From assembly GCA_049516395.1 (NCBI GenBank), contig JBEKTD010000012.1, positions 11,761-75,760 of the forward strand: DNA of 64,000 bases. Reading direction: 5' to 3'. The notes under the pieces were generated by a model that worked only from the letters and a program-made list of their open reading frames with translations, had not been told where the DNA came from and made no database searches. Numbering within the stretch: the stretch's first letter is position 1; each line of letters starts with the position of its first letter. Both the position numbers and the translations under genes were made by a program. The stretch is from Fen-1362 sp049516395 (GTDB lineage Bacteria > Planctomycetota > Phycisphaerae > Sedimentisphaerales > Anaerobacaceae). Shown piece by piece: positions 34,858-43,329 of the stretch.

Positions 34858-36759
34858 ATGGATAATCTCAATACGAACAACCAGGCGGGCAATCACTTTG
34901 CCGATTCCATAGATGTCAGGAAACACGGCTGGCTGCGTCGTCTTTTCGCATTTATCGGACCAGCTTACTTAGTCAGCGTCGGGTATATGGACCCGGGCAA
35001 CTGGGCAACGGATATCGAGGGAGGAGCCAGATTCGGCTACAAGCTTATCTGGGTTCTGCTGATGTCCAATCTTATGGCAGTCATTTTGCAGACCCTTGCC
35101 GCCCGGCTGGGGGTTGTTACGGGCTTTGACCTGGCACAGGGCTGCCGACGGGAATACTCGAAACATTTTAATTTCTTGCTTTGGATTTTGGCGGAAATCG
35201 CGATAGCCGCGACCGATTTGGCGGAGGCGCTGGGAACCATAATCGGGTTGAACCTGCTGTTCAAACTGCCCCTGTTGTGGGGCTGCTTAGTTACCGCGTG
35301 CGATACATTCCTGCTCCTGGTATTGCTGCGATTAGGCATCCGCAAAATGGAGGCGTTTATCGTATCGCTTGTGGCGGTCATAGGAGGATGCTTCATATTG
35401 GAGGTATTTCTCGCGAAGCCCGAGTGGTCGAGTATCGCCGCGGGATTTAAACCCAGTTTGAATTCGCAAAATTTATACATCGCCATCGGTATGATTGGTG
35501 CGACGGTTATGCCTCATAATCTTTACCTGCATTCCTGCCTGGTACAGTCAAGGCGGATATCAAAAACATTCATTGGGAGGGAGCAGGCGTGCAAATTCAA
35601 CTTCCTCGATTCAACTATTGCGCTGAACCTCGCGTTTTTCGTCAATGCTGCTATCCTGATTATGGCGGCAGCCAATTTTTACAGCAGAGGCATCGAAGTT
35701 ACCCAGATTCAACAGGCACACAATTTATTAGATATTATTTTAGGCAGCAAAATCGCCCCCATTGCCTTTGCGATTGCCCTGATTGCCTCGGGCCAAAGCT
35801 CCACACTCACAGGCACAATCTCAGGACAGATTGTTATGGAGGGCTTCCTGAATATAAAAATGCGCCCCTGGCTGAGAAGGATGCTGACTCGCGGTATCGC
35901 CCTTGTACCGGCAGTCATAGTAATCGCAATAGCAGGTAATGAAGGAACGTATCGACTGCTGATTTTCTCACAGGTTGTGCTCAGCTTGCAACTGCCCTTC
36001 GCGATTATCCCGCTGATTCATTTCACTTCCGACAAAAATAAAATGGGCACGTTCGCCAATAACATTTTCGTGAAAATTGTCGTATGGATTGTCGCGGCCA
36101 TTATCGTGGCGTTGAATCTGAAATTAGTTTATGATTCACTAATGGGCTATGGTATCGCATCATCCTGGCTGTGGGTGCTTGGCCCGCTTGCGGCCCTGCT
36201 GGTTGGCGCACTCGGGTTTATTACGTTTATGCCCCTGTTCCGCAAAAGCACAGAGTGGACAACGACGGACGACCAGGCCGGCGAGAGGTTAGCGAAACAA
36301 ATCAGGCCTATGACCATCAAACACGTCGGCGTCGCACTTGAGCATACCGAAGGAGACGCCAAAATTATCTCAGCCGCTATCACTATTGCCAAAAATCACA
36401 ACACAAGTATCACGCTGGTTCACGTCGTCGATACCCCCGGCGTAATGGTTTACGGCAACGAAAGTGAAAGCGCTCACAGCGCAAATGACCAGGCCTATCT
36501 CGAACAATTGGCGGAAGAAATCAAAGAGAGAGAATTTCAGGTTAATACCGATTTGCGTTACGGCAGACCGATAGAGGAACTCGTCAAATCCGTCAAGGCA
36601 AACGGCTTTGACCTTTTAGTGCTCGGTTCCCATGGCCATCATCTTATGGGCGATATCATTTATGGCGAAACCGTGGACAGCGTCCGCCACGCAATCGATA
36701 TCCCCGTCTTCGTCGTCCGAACGCATAAACAGGAACACCCGCAATCCGAATCGAACTAA
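34858..36759 (+). CDS. Nramp-family divalent metal transporter fused to a universal stress protein domain
   Basis: A 633-residue protein. Residues about 25-470 are an Nramp/MntH-type proton-coupled Mn/Fe transporter, with the metal-binding DPGN at 45-48 in helix 1 and MPH at 218-220 in helix 6. Residues about 484-633 are a cytosolic UspA domain with the nucleotide-binding GSHGHHLMGDIIYGETV. ATG 34858 begins MDNLNTNN; the frame stays open upstream to 34759 but has no clear ribosome site there. The fusion suggests nucleotide-dependent control of uptake. It is the only plus-strand gene between 12.5 and 43 kb, lying head to head with acpP. Confidence 0.9.
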   Translation: MDNLNTNNQAGNHFADSIDVRKHGWLRRLFAFIGPAYLVSVGYMDPGNWATDIEGGARFGYKLIWVLLMSNLMAVILQTLAARLGVVTGFDLAQGCRREYSKHFNFLLWILAEIAIAATDLAEALGTIIGLNLLFKLPLLWGCLVTACDTFLLLVLLRLGIRKMEAFIVSLVAVIGGCFILEVFLAKPEWSSIAAGFKPSLNSQNLYIAIGMIGATVMPHNLYLHSCLVQSRRISKTFIGREQACKFNFLDSTIALNLAFFVNAAILIMAAANFYSRGIEVTQIQQAHNLLDIILGSKIAPIAFAIALIASGQSSTLTGTISGQIVMEGFLNIKMRPWLRRMLTRGIALVPAVIVIAIAGNEGTYRLLIFSQVVLSLQLPFAIIPLIHFTSDKNKMGTFANNIFVKIVVWIVAAIIVALNLKLVYDSLMGYGIASSWLWVLGPLAALLVGALGFITFMPLFRKSTEWTTTDDQAGERLAKQIRPMTIKHVGVALEHTEGDAKIISAAITIAKNHNTSITLVHVVDTPGVMVYGNESESAHSANDQAYLEQLAEEIKEREFQVNTDLRYGRPIEELVKSVKANGFDLLVLGSHGHHLMGDIIYGETVDSVRHAIDIPVFVVRTHKQEHPQSESN

Positions 36760-36903
36760 AAACCCAAAATGTTCCCCTGCTATAGCCCACTTTCACCCTT
36801 CGCAACAGCAATGGCCTTGCCGCTGCTACGGAGGATGGATCGCAGGGCGGATAAAACCCCGACCCCTTTTCGCTTCGTTATACTACAAACTCGCTTTACT
36901 GTA

Positions 36904-39888
36904 TTATCCCGATGAATGGTAAATTCGTAATCCTAACAAGGTATATTTGCCCCAATGACCTTTGGGCCATTTCCGAATTAATTTAGTTTTGTCCGCTGGA
37001 TCATAGAAATCATAATCGTTTCCCTTTTTCCCCCATATAACTATAAAATGTTCAGCGACCTTTGTTGAATTCACCTTTGCTATAATAGGGTAACCTTGTC
37101 CGAGTTCAGAATCGATTCTATTCCAATCTGACGTATCGATTCTTTCAATCCACACAACTTTTCCACTACTAACTTCCGGTACATTTTCCCAAATTAGGTC
37201 TCCATCAGAATCGAACCCGCTTTGGACTATAAGATAATCGTTCAATCTATTCGGATCAGTGTCTACCCCATAATATTTAAGAACCATTGCCGTAGATGTA
37301 AGCGCACACCCGGTATTTCCAATAGTAATAGTGATAGGACAATGATCGAGTTGTTTACCTTTCCAGTTCTTATCTAACTGGCTGAAAAAGAAAGCTCCGT
37401 TGTAGATTCCGCTGGCGTTGGTCGTCTGGCCATTACCGATTTTCACACTCTTATTCGCGGGAGTACCCCAGCCCGTTACATTCTTAAACTCGATTTTGTA
37501 GAGGCCGACGGAGATATTATTTTCTATGTCGTTGCTATTATGCCATATCGTTGTTCCCGCACGCCGCCATTGTGCTCCGGCATAAATGGCTCCCTGTGGG
37601 CTGATTGTCACCTTAAGTGTGCCTGTCTGCATTGTGGGAAGTATAAAGCTGGCAGTAGCGGTAGCGCTGGCATTGTAACCGCTCTTGAACGCCTTGGCCT
37701 TGACCGTCGCTGAATCGTTCAACGTAATCGGACTGCTGTAAATCGTGGATCCGCTGGTCGGGTCACTGCCCTCGATAGTGTAACGAATGGTCGCTCCGGC
37801 TGTGCCACAGGCCAGTTTAACCTTCACCGATTTGGTAAACGTCCCACCATTAGGCTTTATCGTCGGCGTCGCCGCTGTGGGAAGAACAAAGATAAAGCTG
37901 GCAGCAGCAGTAGCGCTGGTGTTGTAACCGTTCTTGAACGCTTTGGCCTTGACCATTGCCGAACTGGTCAGCGTAATCGAACTGCTGTAAGCCGTCGAGC
38001 TACTCGTTGGGTCGCTGCCATCGGTGGTGTAACGGATGGTCGTTCCGGCAGTGCTACAGGCCAATGTCACTTTTACCGAGCTGGTAAACGTCCCGCCATT
38101 GGGATTTATCGTCGGCGTCGCTACCATGGGAAGCTCTCCTTTGAGATAAGGATAAGTTGCACCTTCAACAATATCCCAAACATTCTCGAAGTCCCAGCCG
38201 ACGAAACTGCTTTGATGTTTCATTTGCCCATCCGTCAGCGGCTCTCCGTAGCCATTATCCGGCCCGCTTGTGACAAGAAAATAGCAGTTGCTAATAGTGA
38301 CCCACTCGTTAAATCCCACCAGCCCGCCGAGTTGCCATGAACCATCCCCGCCGTAGACAACTCCTATGGAATAACAGTTGCTTATACTGCTGTTATTCCA
38401 GTCGCTTTCTCCCACCAACCCGCCGAGATACCATGAATTAAGTCCGCCGGTAACAGTGCCTGTCGAATAGCAATTACCGATACTGCCGTTATCCCAATTA
38501 TCTCCCACCAGGCCACCGAGGGTTTTCGACTCATCTCCGCCGGTGACAGCGCCTGTCGAATAACAATTACTGATGTTGCCATCGCTCCATCCCAACAGTC
38601 CGCCAAGGGTTTCTGACCCATCTCCGCCAGTGACAGCGCCTGTCGAATAACAGTTGCTGGTATTACTATCATTACCTCCTACCAGCCCGCCGAGAGAGGA
38701 TGAATTAACATCTCCGGTGACAGTACTTGTCGAATAGCAATTGCAGATGCTGCCACTGTAGCCGTAGTACTTCCCGCTGTCTCCCACCAGCCCACCGAGG
38801 GAATCTGAGTCATCTCCGCCGCTGACAGCGCCTGTCGAATAACAATTATTAATGTCGCCAAGGCCGCTGTTTTGTCCTACCAGCCCGCCGATCTCTCCCG
38901 ACGCATCTCCGCCGGTGACAGCGCCTGTCGAATAACAATTGCCAATATCCCCGCTATCCTCGTGTTCTCCCACCAGCCCACCGAGGTTCTTTGAATCACT
39001 TCCGCCAGTAACAGCACCGGTGGCATGGCAATCGTTGATGCTGACGCCGTAGCCGTAGTTATATCCCACCAGCCCGCCGAGGTCAAGTGAATAATCTCCG
39101 CCGGTGACAGTGCCTGTCGAATAGCAATTGTCGATACTACCGTTCCAGTTTCCTCCCACCAGCCCGCCAAGATATTTTCCCCCGGTGACAGCGCCTGTCG
39201 AATAGCAGTTACTGATACTGCTATCACAGTAGTTTCCTCCGTTCGATCCCACCAGCCCGCCAAGATCTTCCGACTTATCTCCGCCGGTTACAGCAACTGT
39301 CGAATAGCAGTTGCTTATACTGCCGTACGTGTTATACCCCGCCAAACCGCCGACAGAATCAGAACCAGAACCACCGCTAACCGTACCTGTTGAATAGCAG
39401 TTGCTGATATTGCTATCGTTTTCTCCTACCAGACCGCCGATATTGTATGAATAATCTCCGCCGGTAATGCTGACATTTTCGAGACCGAGATTTTTTATCT
39501 CACCGCCGATGCTACCAAATAGACCTAAATACCTATTTGGAACTCCGTTAGTATTTATGGTTAGATTGATGATTTTATGCCCAGCCCCATCGAAGATACC
39601 GGTAAAGGCAGTGCCGTCGAAATTATCATTTGTGTTGTCCGTATCGCGTGCGATGACGGCTGTGGTAAATGTGCCGGAGGAGGAAAGGTCAATGTCCGCC
39701 GTAAGGATGAAGTTTGCGCCATAATCGCCTATATTGGTGGCCAAAGCCAACAGGTCGGTAGCGGAGCCGATTTGGTACGGGTCGTCGGCAGTGCCTGAGC
39801 CGCCGGAGTATTTGGCATAAGAAATAGAACTTGATAATATTATGAGGGCAATGGAAACAACAATAAAGAACCCTCTGATTTTGAACAT
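36904..39888 (-). CDS. Exported GLUG-repeat protein with two chitobiase-C-like domains and a C39-like peptidase domain
   Basis: A 994-residue secreted protein with an N-terminal signal peptide (FFIVVSIALIILSSSISYA). Residues about 30-150 lead into roughly 13 GLUG-type repeats of about 30 residues, each with GGLVG and NCYSTG. Two CHB_HEX_C-like modules follow (ATPTINPNGGTFTSSV and ATPTIKPNGGTFTKSV), then a PEGA-like module with GTLKVTISPQGAI. Residues about 833-994 are C39-like, with SQLDKNWKG, the likely nucleophile C861 (GNTGCALTSTAMVL) and H947 (AEHFIVIWG). The start has GGGAG six bases upstream. It could be a surface adhesin with a cysteine-peptidase or amidase tail; activity is inferred. 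Confidence 0.85.
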   Translation of the reverse strand: MFKIRGFFIVVSIALIILSSSISYAKYSGGSGTADDPYQIGSATDLLALATNIGDYGANFILTADIDLSSSGTFTTAVIARDTDNTNDNFDGTAFTGIFDGAGHKIINLTINTNGVPNRYLGLFGSIGGEIKNLGLENVSITGGDYSYNIGGLVGENDSNISNCYSTGTVSGGSGSDSVGGLAGYNTYGSISNCYSTVAVTGGDKSEDLGGLVGSNGGNYCDSSISNCYSTGAVTGGKYLGGLVGGNWNGSIDNCYSTGTVTGGDYSLDLGGLVGYNYGYGVSINDCHATGAVTGGSDSKNLGGLVGEHEDSGDIGNCYSTGAVTGGDASGEIGGLVGQNSGLGDINNCYSTGAVSGGDDSDSLGGLVGDSGKYYGYSGSICNCYSTSTVTGDVNSSSLGGLVGGNDSNTSNCYSTGAVTGGDGSETLGGLLGWSDGNISNCYSTGAVTGGDESKTLGGLVGDNWDNGSIGNCYSTGTVTGGLNSWYLGGLVGESDWNNSSISNCYSIGVVYGGDGSWQLGGLVGFNEWVTISNCYFLVTSGPDNGYGEPLTDGQMKHQSSFVGWDFENVWDIVEGATYPYLKGELPMVATPTINPNGGTFTSSVKVTLACSTAGTTIRYTTDGSDPTSSSTAYSSSITLTSSAMVKAKAFKNGYNTSATAAASFIFVLPTAATPTIKPNGGTFTKSVKVKLACGTAGATIRYTIEGSDPTSGSTIYSSPITLNDSATVKAKAFKSGYNASATATASFILPTMQTGTLKVTISPQGAIYAGAQWRRAGTTIWHNSNDIENNISVGLYKIEFKNVTGWGTPANKSVKIGNGQTTNASGIYNGAFFFSQLDKNWKGKQLDHCPITITIGNTGCALTSTAMVLKYYGVDTDPNRLNDYLIVQSGFDSDGDLIWENVPEVSSGKVVWIERIDTSDWNRIDSELGQGYPIIAKVNSTKVAEHFIVIWGKKGNDYDFYDPADKTKLIRKWPKGHWGKYTLLGLRIYHSSG
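38230..39450. repeat. About 13 tandem coding repeats of the GLUG protein
   Basis: Units of roughly 80-100 bases recur, each with a close copy of TCCGCCGGTGACAGCGCC and of CCCACCAGCCCGCCGA on the plus strand. Near-identical units lie side by side, so slippage or recombination can change the copy number. They encode the GGLVG and NCYSTG repeats of the protein. Confidence 0.85.
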
Positions 39889-40067
39889 ATATTTCTCCCA
39901 TCCAATCCACTACATGCTGGCAACAATGCGATATGGTGCATATCCTCAACTGTGGTACTTCTCCTGTCGCTTTCGTCAATTTACCAACATACCCCAAATT
40001 GTCAAGAAATTTCGGGAAATTTTGGGGGTTATAAGCCCTATGCAGGGACTAACAAGTGCGAAAAGAC

Positions 40068-40158
40068 CCTTCGTCGCACTGCGTGCTATGGAGGGTAATC
40101 GCAAAACGACTACATCGCCATACCGCCATCGACCCGGCTTCGCCTAAGGGCTACGCCG
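40068..40158. repeat. Dispersed intergenic phrases shared with 362-382 and 1571-1593
   Basis: The 23 bases at 40068-40090 match 1571-1593 at 21 positions, and the two differences are on opposite arms of a short dyad. The 21 bases at 40138-40158 resemble 362-382. Both lie in the 281-base gap between the GLUG gene and fabG. I see no gene there. Confidence 0.6.
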
Positions 40159-40169
40159 TGGTGAACGCC

Positions 40170-40907
40170 TCACATAGCCATTCCACCATCTACGCCCAAC
40201 ACCTGGCCAGTGATATAGCCGGAGTCGTCGCTGGAGAGAAACGCCACCGCGCGGGCGACATCCTCGACGTTGCCAAACCTCTTTACAGGTATGAACGCCA
40301 TTGCGCCCTCTTTTACGGCATCTGGTAAAACAGCCGTCATATCGGTCTGGATAAAGCCCGGCGCGATGCAGTTGGCGGTAACATTCTTTTTGCCGACCTC
40401 GCGTGCGATTGATTTGGTCATACCGATTAGCCCCGCCTTGCTGGCAGCGTAGTTGGTGGAACCCGCCTGGCCTATGACACCCGCGACGGAACTGATACTG
40501 ACGATTCTGCCGAATTTGTTGCGAACCATCGACCTTGCGGCGATGCGCGTCGCCACGAAGGCCGCGCGGAGATTTACATTGATGACCTTGTCGAAATCCT
40601 CGTCATCCATCTGAATCATCAGCTTGTCGCGCGTTATGCCCGCGTTGTTGACCAAAATGCCTATGCCGCCAAACTGGTTGGCTAATTCTTCGAGCACCTC
40701 GGTGAGCTTTTCAGAATTGGTGATATCAATGCACTTGGTAACAACCTCATGTCCATGCTGTTTGCATACGGCCACAAGCTCTTCAAGCTGCACAGCGTTA
40801 AGGTCCAGGCCGGCGACAATGCGCCCCTGCTTCAAAAGTTCCAATACGATTGCCCTGCCGATACCTCTGGCAGCACCCGTTACTACCGCTAAACGTTTCT
40901 CAGACAT
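40170..40907 (-). CDS. fabG: 3-oxoacyl-[acyl-carrier-protein] reductase
   Basis: A 245-residue short-chain dehydrogenase. The NADP loop is TGAARGIGRAI, and the catalytic Ser-Tyr-Lys is in SISSVAGVIGQ and TNYAASKAG. The C-terminus VLGVDGGMAM is typical for FabG. ATG 40907 has GGAGG eight bases upstream, which settles the start against the longer frame to 41021. It lies 94 bases below the ZIP gene. Confidence 0.95.
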   Translation of the reverse strand: MSEKRLAVVTGAARGIGRAIVLELLKQGRIVAGLDLNAVQLEELVAVCKQHGHEVVTKCIDITNSEKLTEVLEELANQFGGIGILVNNAGITRDKLMIQMDDEDFDKVINVNLRAAFVATRIAARSMVRNKFGRIVSISSVAGVIGQAGSTNYAASKAGLIGMTKSIAREVGKKNVTANCIAPGFIQTDMTAVLPDAVKEGAMAFIPVKRFGNVEDVARAVAFLSSDDSGYITGQVLGVDGGMAM

Positions 40908-41001
40908 CCTTGTTACCTCCGTAAAAATTGTTTTTTTGAAAGTATATCCAATTCGCAATTTGCTGCAATAAAAAAGCCAAAGGCGCAAAAACGCAGGCGG
41001 A

Positions 41002-41727
41002 TTAAACCACCCTGGACACAATGAAGATAAATAACAGGCCCAAGGCAGTCAGGCCTATCATTTTCAGAGAGGATTGTTTGCTGTGTGCCTGCGGCAAAAT
41101 ATCGCTTGCGCCGATGTACATAAGGAATCCGCCGAAAAAGCCCAGATATAGAACGAGGAAATACGGAGGCACGCTAAAAAGTAACGTTGAAGCCGCTCCA
41201 AACACAGGCGTCAGGGCATCCAGTAACAAAAACCATTTGGCCCTTCTGGGAGTGTTTTTATTAATCAATAGCAATGTGACCGTATTCATACCGTCTGTGA
41301 AATCGTGCGATATGACCGCAATTGCGACCACAATGCCGACGGACGTGCTGGCCTGAAAACCCAGTCCTATGCCGACGCCATCCATAAAACTGTGGCCCGC
41401 AAGCGCAAGGGCCGACAGGATTCCCACCTGCGGATGTTTGTGGTCTGCGTATTCTTCCTCGTGGGCGTGATGGATTAAAATAACTTTTTCAAGGACGTGA
41501 AAAACCATATAGCCGAGCACAAAGGCAATCATTGCCCCGGTAGGGTCAAAGTTATACGTTTTGACCATCTCGATTATTTCAGGCATGATATCGAAACTGA
41601 AAACGCCGAGCAGGACGCCCGCGGTAAAACACATTATGGCGTTGAGCTTGTTCTTGAATTTAATCGAGAACAACCCGCCCATAAAGGTCGAAAAAAACGT
41701 CGCAATAGAAAATAGTACAGCTACCAT
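41002..41727 (-). CDS. ZIP-family metal transporter
   Basis: A 241-residue membrane protein with about eight helices. The metal-binding motifs are in helix 4 (HSFMDGVGIGLGF) and helix 5 (HDFTDGMNT), with a His-rich loop before helix 4 (HHAHEEEYADHKH). Zinc is the usual substrate of the family, but iron or manganese is possible. ATG 41727 (MVAVLFS) is preferred over TTG 41745. It follows the small membrane gene by 22 bases and forms part of the fabD to fabG transcript. Confidence 0.88.
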   Translation of the reverse strand: MVAVLFSIATFFSTFMGGLFSIKFKNKLNAIMCFTAGVLLGVFSFDIMPEIIEMVKTYNFDPTGAMIAFVLGYMVFHVLEKVILIHHAHEEEYADHKHPQVGILSALALAGHSFMDGVGIGLGFQASTSVGIVVAIAVISHDFTDGMNTVTLLLINKNTPRRAKWFLLLDALTPVFGAASTLLFSVPPYFLVLYLGFFGGFLMYIGASDILPQAHSKQSSLKMIGLTALGLLFIFIVSRVV

Positions 41728-41749
41728 AAAATTGTCGGCTTCCAAATTT

Positions 41750-41935
41750 CTACTTTTTATTTTCCTTCCAGAGCCAGATTGCCAGTGCGGCTGTAACGAT
41801 ACACGCCGGGACGCTCATCCACATCGGCACCTCAAAAAGATTAGTCGTAACCTTCACCTGCAAAATCAGACGGAGCAAATGCACTATTGAAACAATCAGC
41901 AGGAATATCACCGTGATGGTTGTTGCCGGTTTCAT
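41750..41935 (-). CDS. Small two-helix membrane protein
   Basis: A 61-residue protein with two hydrophobic segments (TITVIFLLIVSIVHLLRLIL and VPACIVTAALAIWLW) and a basic tail, KENKK. I do not recognise it. AAGGAG seven bases before ATG 41935 supports real translation. It lies 11 bases after fabD and 22 bases before the ZIP gene, so it may assist the transporter; that is only a guess. Confidence 0.75.
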   Translation of the reverse strand: MKPATTITVIFLLIVSIVHLLRLILQVKVTTNLFEVPMWMSVPACIVTAALAIWLWKENKK

Positions 41936-41946
41936 AATCGTTCTCC

Positions 41947-42879
41947 TTACAATTCCTTAATCGCCGCCGCGGAAGAAACGTTAATTATGTTCGCCCTGCG
42001 GTGGATGCGTTTCATCAGGCCGGTAAGGACCTTGCCGGGGCCTATTTCATAAAACGTATCTACGCCGTCTGCTATCAGCCGTTCAACACATTTCTGCCAG
42101 TATATCGGCTGGACAAGCTGTTTTGCAAGCGATTCGCGAATCTGGTTTGCGCTTGTGTAATAATCTGCCGTGATATTGGCGATAACTCTGGGTTGTGTTG
42201 GGTCTTTAATACCGGTCTGGGCAAGCGCATGGCTAAGCGCATCCGCAGCCGGGGACATCATCGTCGTATGAAACGCGCCGGCGACTTCCAGCCGGATTGC
42301 CTTCATCGCACCGTATTTTTCCGCCAATTTTTCCGCACGTTCACAGGCCGATATTGTGCCGCTAATCGCGATTTGACCGGGGCAATTGAAATTGACGCCT
42401 GCAAGCAGTTCCCCCTGGGCCGCCTCGGCACACAGAGCTTTGGTTTTTTCCTCATCAAGGCCGATGAGTGCGACCATACCGCCTTTACTCTTGTCGGCTG
42501 CTGCCTGCATCGCCTCGCCGCGCTTTTTGACTAATTTCAAACCATCCTCAAAACTAATCAGCCCCGCCGCGTAAAGAGCGGTATATTCACCCATACTCAG
42601 GCCGGCTGTTACGTCAGCGGTGATATTTTTTGTTTTCTCGCCTGCTCTAAATATCTCCAGAATAGCAGCCGAAACCATAAAAATCGCCGGCTGAGACATT
42701 GTCGTAGTATTAAGCGTTTCGGCAGGCCCTTCAAAACAAATCTTCGCTATATCGAATCCTAAAATCTGGTTGGCCCTGTCAAATATGGCTTTGGCGGAGG
42801 GAAACGCCTCGGCAACATCTTTGCCCATCCCGATAAATTGTGCGCCCTGACCCGGAAATAAAAATGCTGTCTTCATCAT
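41947..42879 (-). CDS. fabD: Malonyl-CoA:ACP transacylase
   Basis: A 310-residue FabD. The oxyanion region is FLFPGQGAQFIGMG and the nucleophile is S95 in GLSMGE. Most FabD proteins have GHSLGE, so the His beside the Ser is replaced by Leu here. The second catalytic His is in GAFHTTMMSPA. Two adjacent ATG codons (42879 and 42876) could each start it, with AGGG just upstream. It is divergent from rpmF-plsX-fabH. Confidence 0.94.
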   Translation of the reverse strand: MMKTAFLFPGQGAQFIGMGKDVAEAFPSAKAIFDRANQILGFDIAKICFEGPAETLNTTTMSQPAIFMVSAAILEIFRAGEKTKNITADVTAGLSMGEYTALYAAGLISFEDGLKLVKKRGEAMQAAADKSKGGMVALIGLDEEKTKALCAEAAQGELLAGVNFNCPGQIAISGTISACERAEKLAEKYGAMKAIRLEVAGAFHTTMMSPAADALSHALAQTGIKDPTQPRVIANITADYYTSANQIRESLAKQLVQPIYWQKCVERLIADGVDTFYEIGPGKVLTGLMKRIHRRANIINVSSAAAIKEL

Positions 42880-43044
42880 TTCGCCCTTAGTAATATTATC
42901 TCGTCGGTTGTTTGGGTTTCAAAACCGCGAGTTTTATCGCAGAAACAGCCGTGGGTGTCAAGAGACAGCCGGTATTTCAACTGCCAAAATTGAACCATGG
43001 GTTGGTCATCCGGTCAGATACGCGGTAAAAAACGCAATTTCGTC

Positions 43045-43073
43045 TTGACAAACCTTCCGCTGTAAAGTATCAC
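43045..43073 (+). promoter_or_regulatory. Putative sigma-70 promoter of rpmF-plsX-fabH
   Basis: TTGACA at 43045-43050 is followed by a 17-base spacer and TATCAC at 43068-43073. The -35 is a perfect match and the -10 matches four of six. It lies about 55 bases before the rpmF start. Confidence 0.5.
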
Positions 43074-43128
43074 TATTCCCTTTAATCGAGGATGCCTAAA
43101 TCAGAAGCGATTTTTGGAGTACCAGTTA

Positions 43129-43323
43129 ATGCTACCAATAAAAAAGATTAGTAAGAGCAGAACTCATTCACGCAGGGCACATCACGCCCTTAAGCCGGTG
43201 AATTACACCGTATGCCCGAAGTGCGGCCAGGCAAAGCTGCCCCACGCCGCATGCGAAAAATGCGGCTATCTCAATTCAAAAATCACCCTGAAAGTAGCGG
43301 AAAAAACAGAAAAAAAGAGGTAA
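43129..43323 (+). CDS. rpmF: 50S ribosomal protein L32
   Basis: A 64-residue L32. The basic N-terminus (MLPIKKISKSRTHSRRAHHA) and the zinc ribbon (CPKCGQ with CEKCGY) fit the family. ATG 43129 has GGAG nine bases upstream; the frame also opens at TTG 43114. It is followed six bases later by plsX, the conserved rpmF-plsX pairing. A yceD gene, often upstream, is missing here. Confidence 0.93.
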   Translation: MLPIKKISKSRTHSRRAHHALKPVNYTVCPKCGQAKLPHAACEKCGYLNSKITLKVAEKTEKKR

Positions 43324-43329
43324 TTCCTG

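Noticed and set aside
38382..39263. Repetitive open frames in another frame of the GLUG gene
   Set aside because: They arise because the tandem units keep the second frame open. The GLUG frame has a signal peptide and known domains.
38230..39450. CRISPR-like array
   Set aside because: Units vary in length, have no unique spacers, and are translated in one continuous frame.
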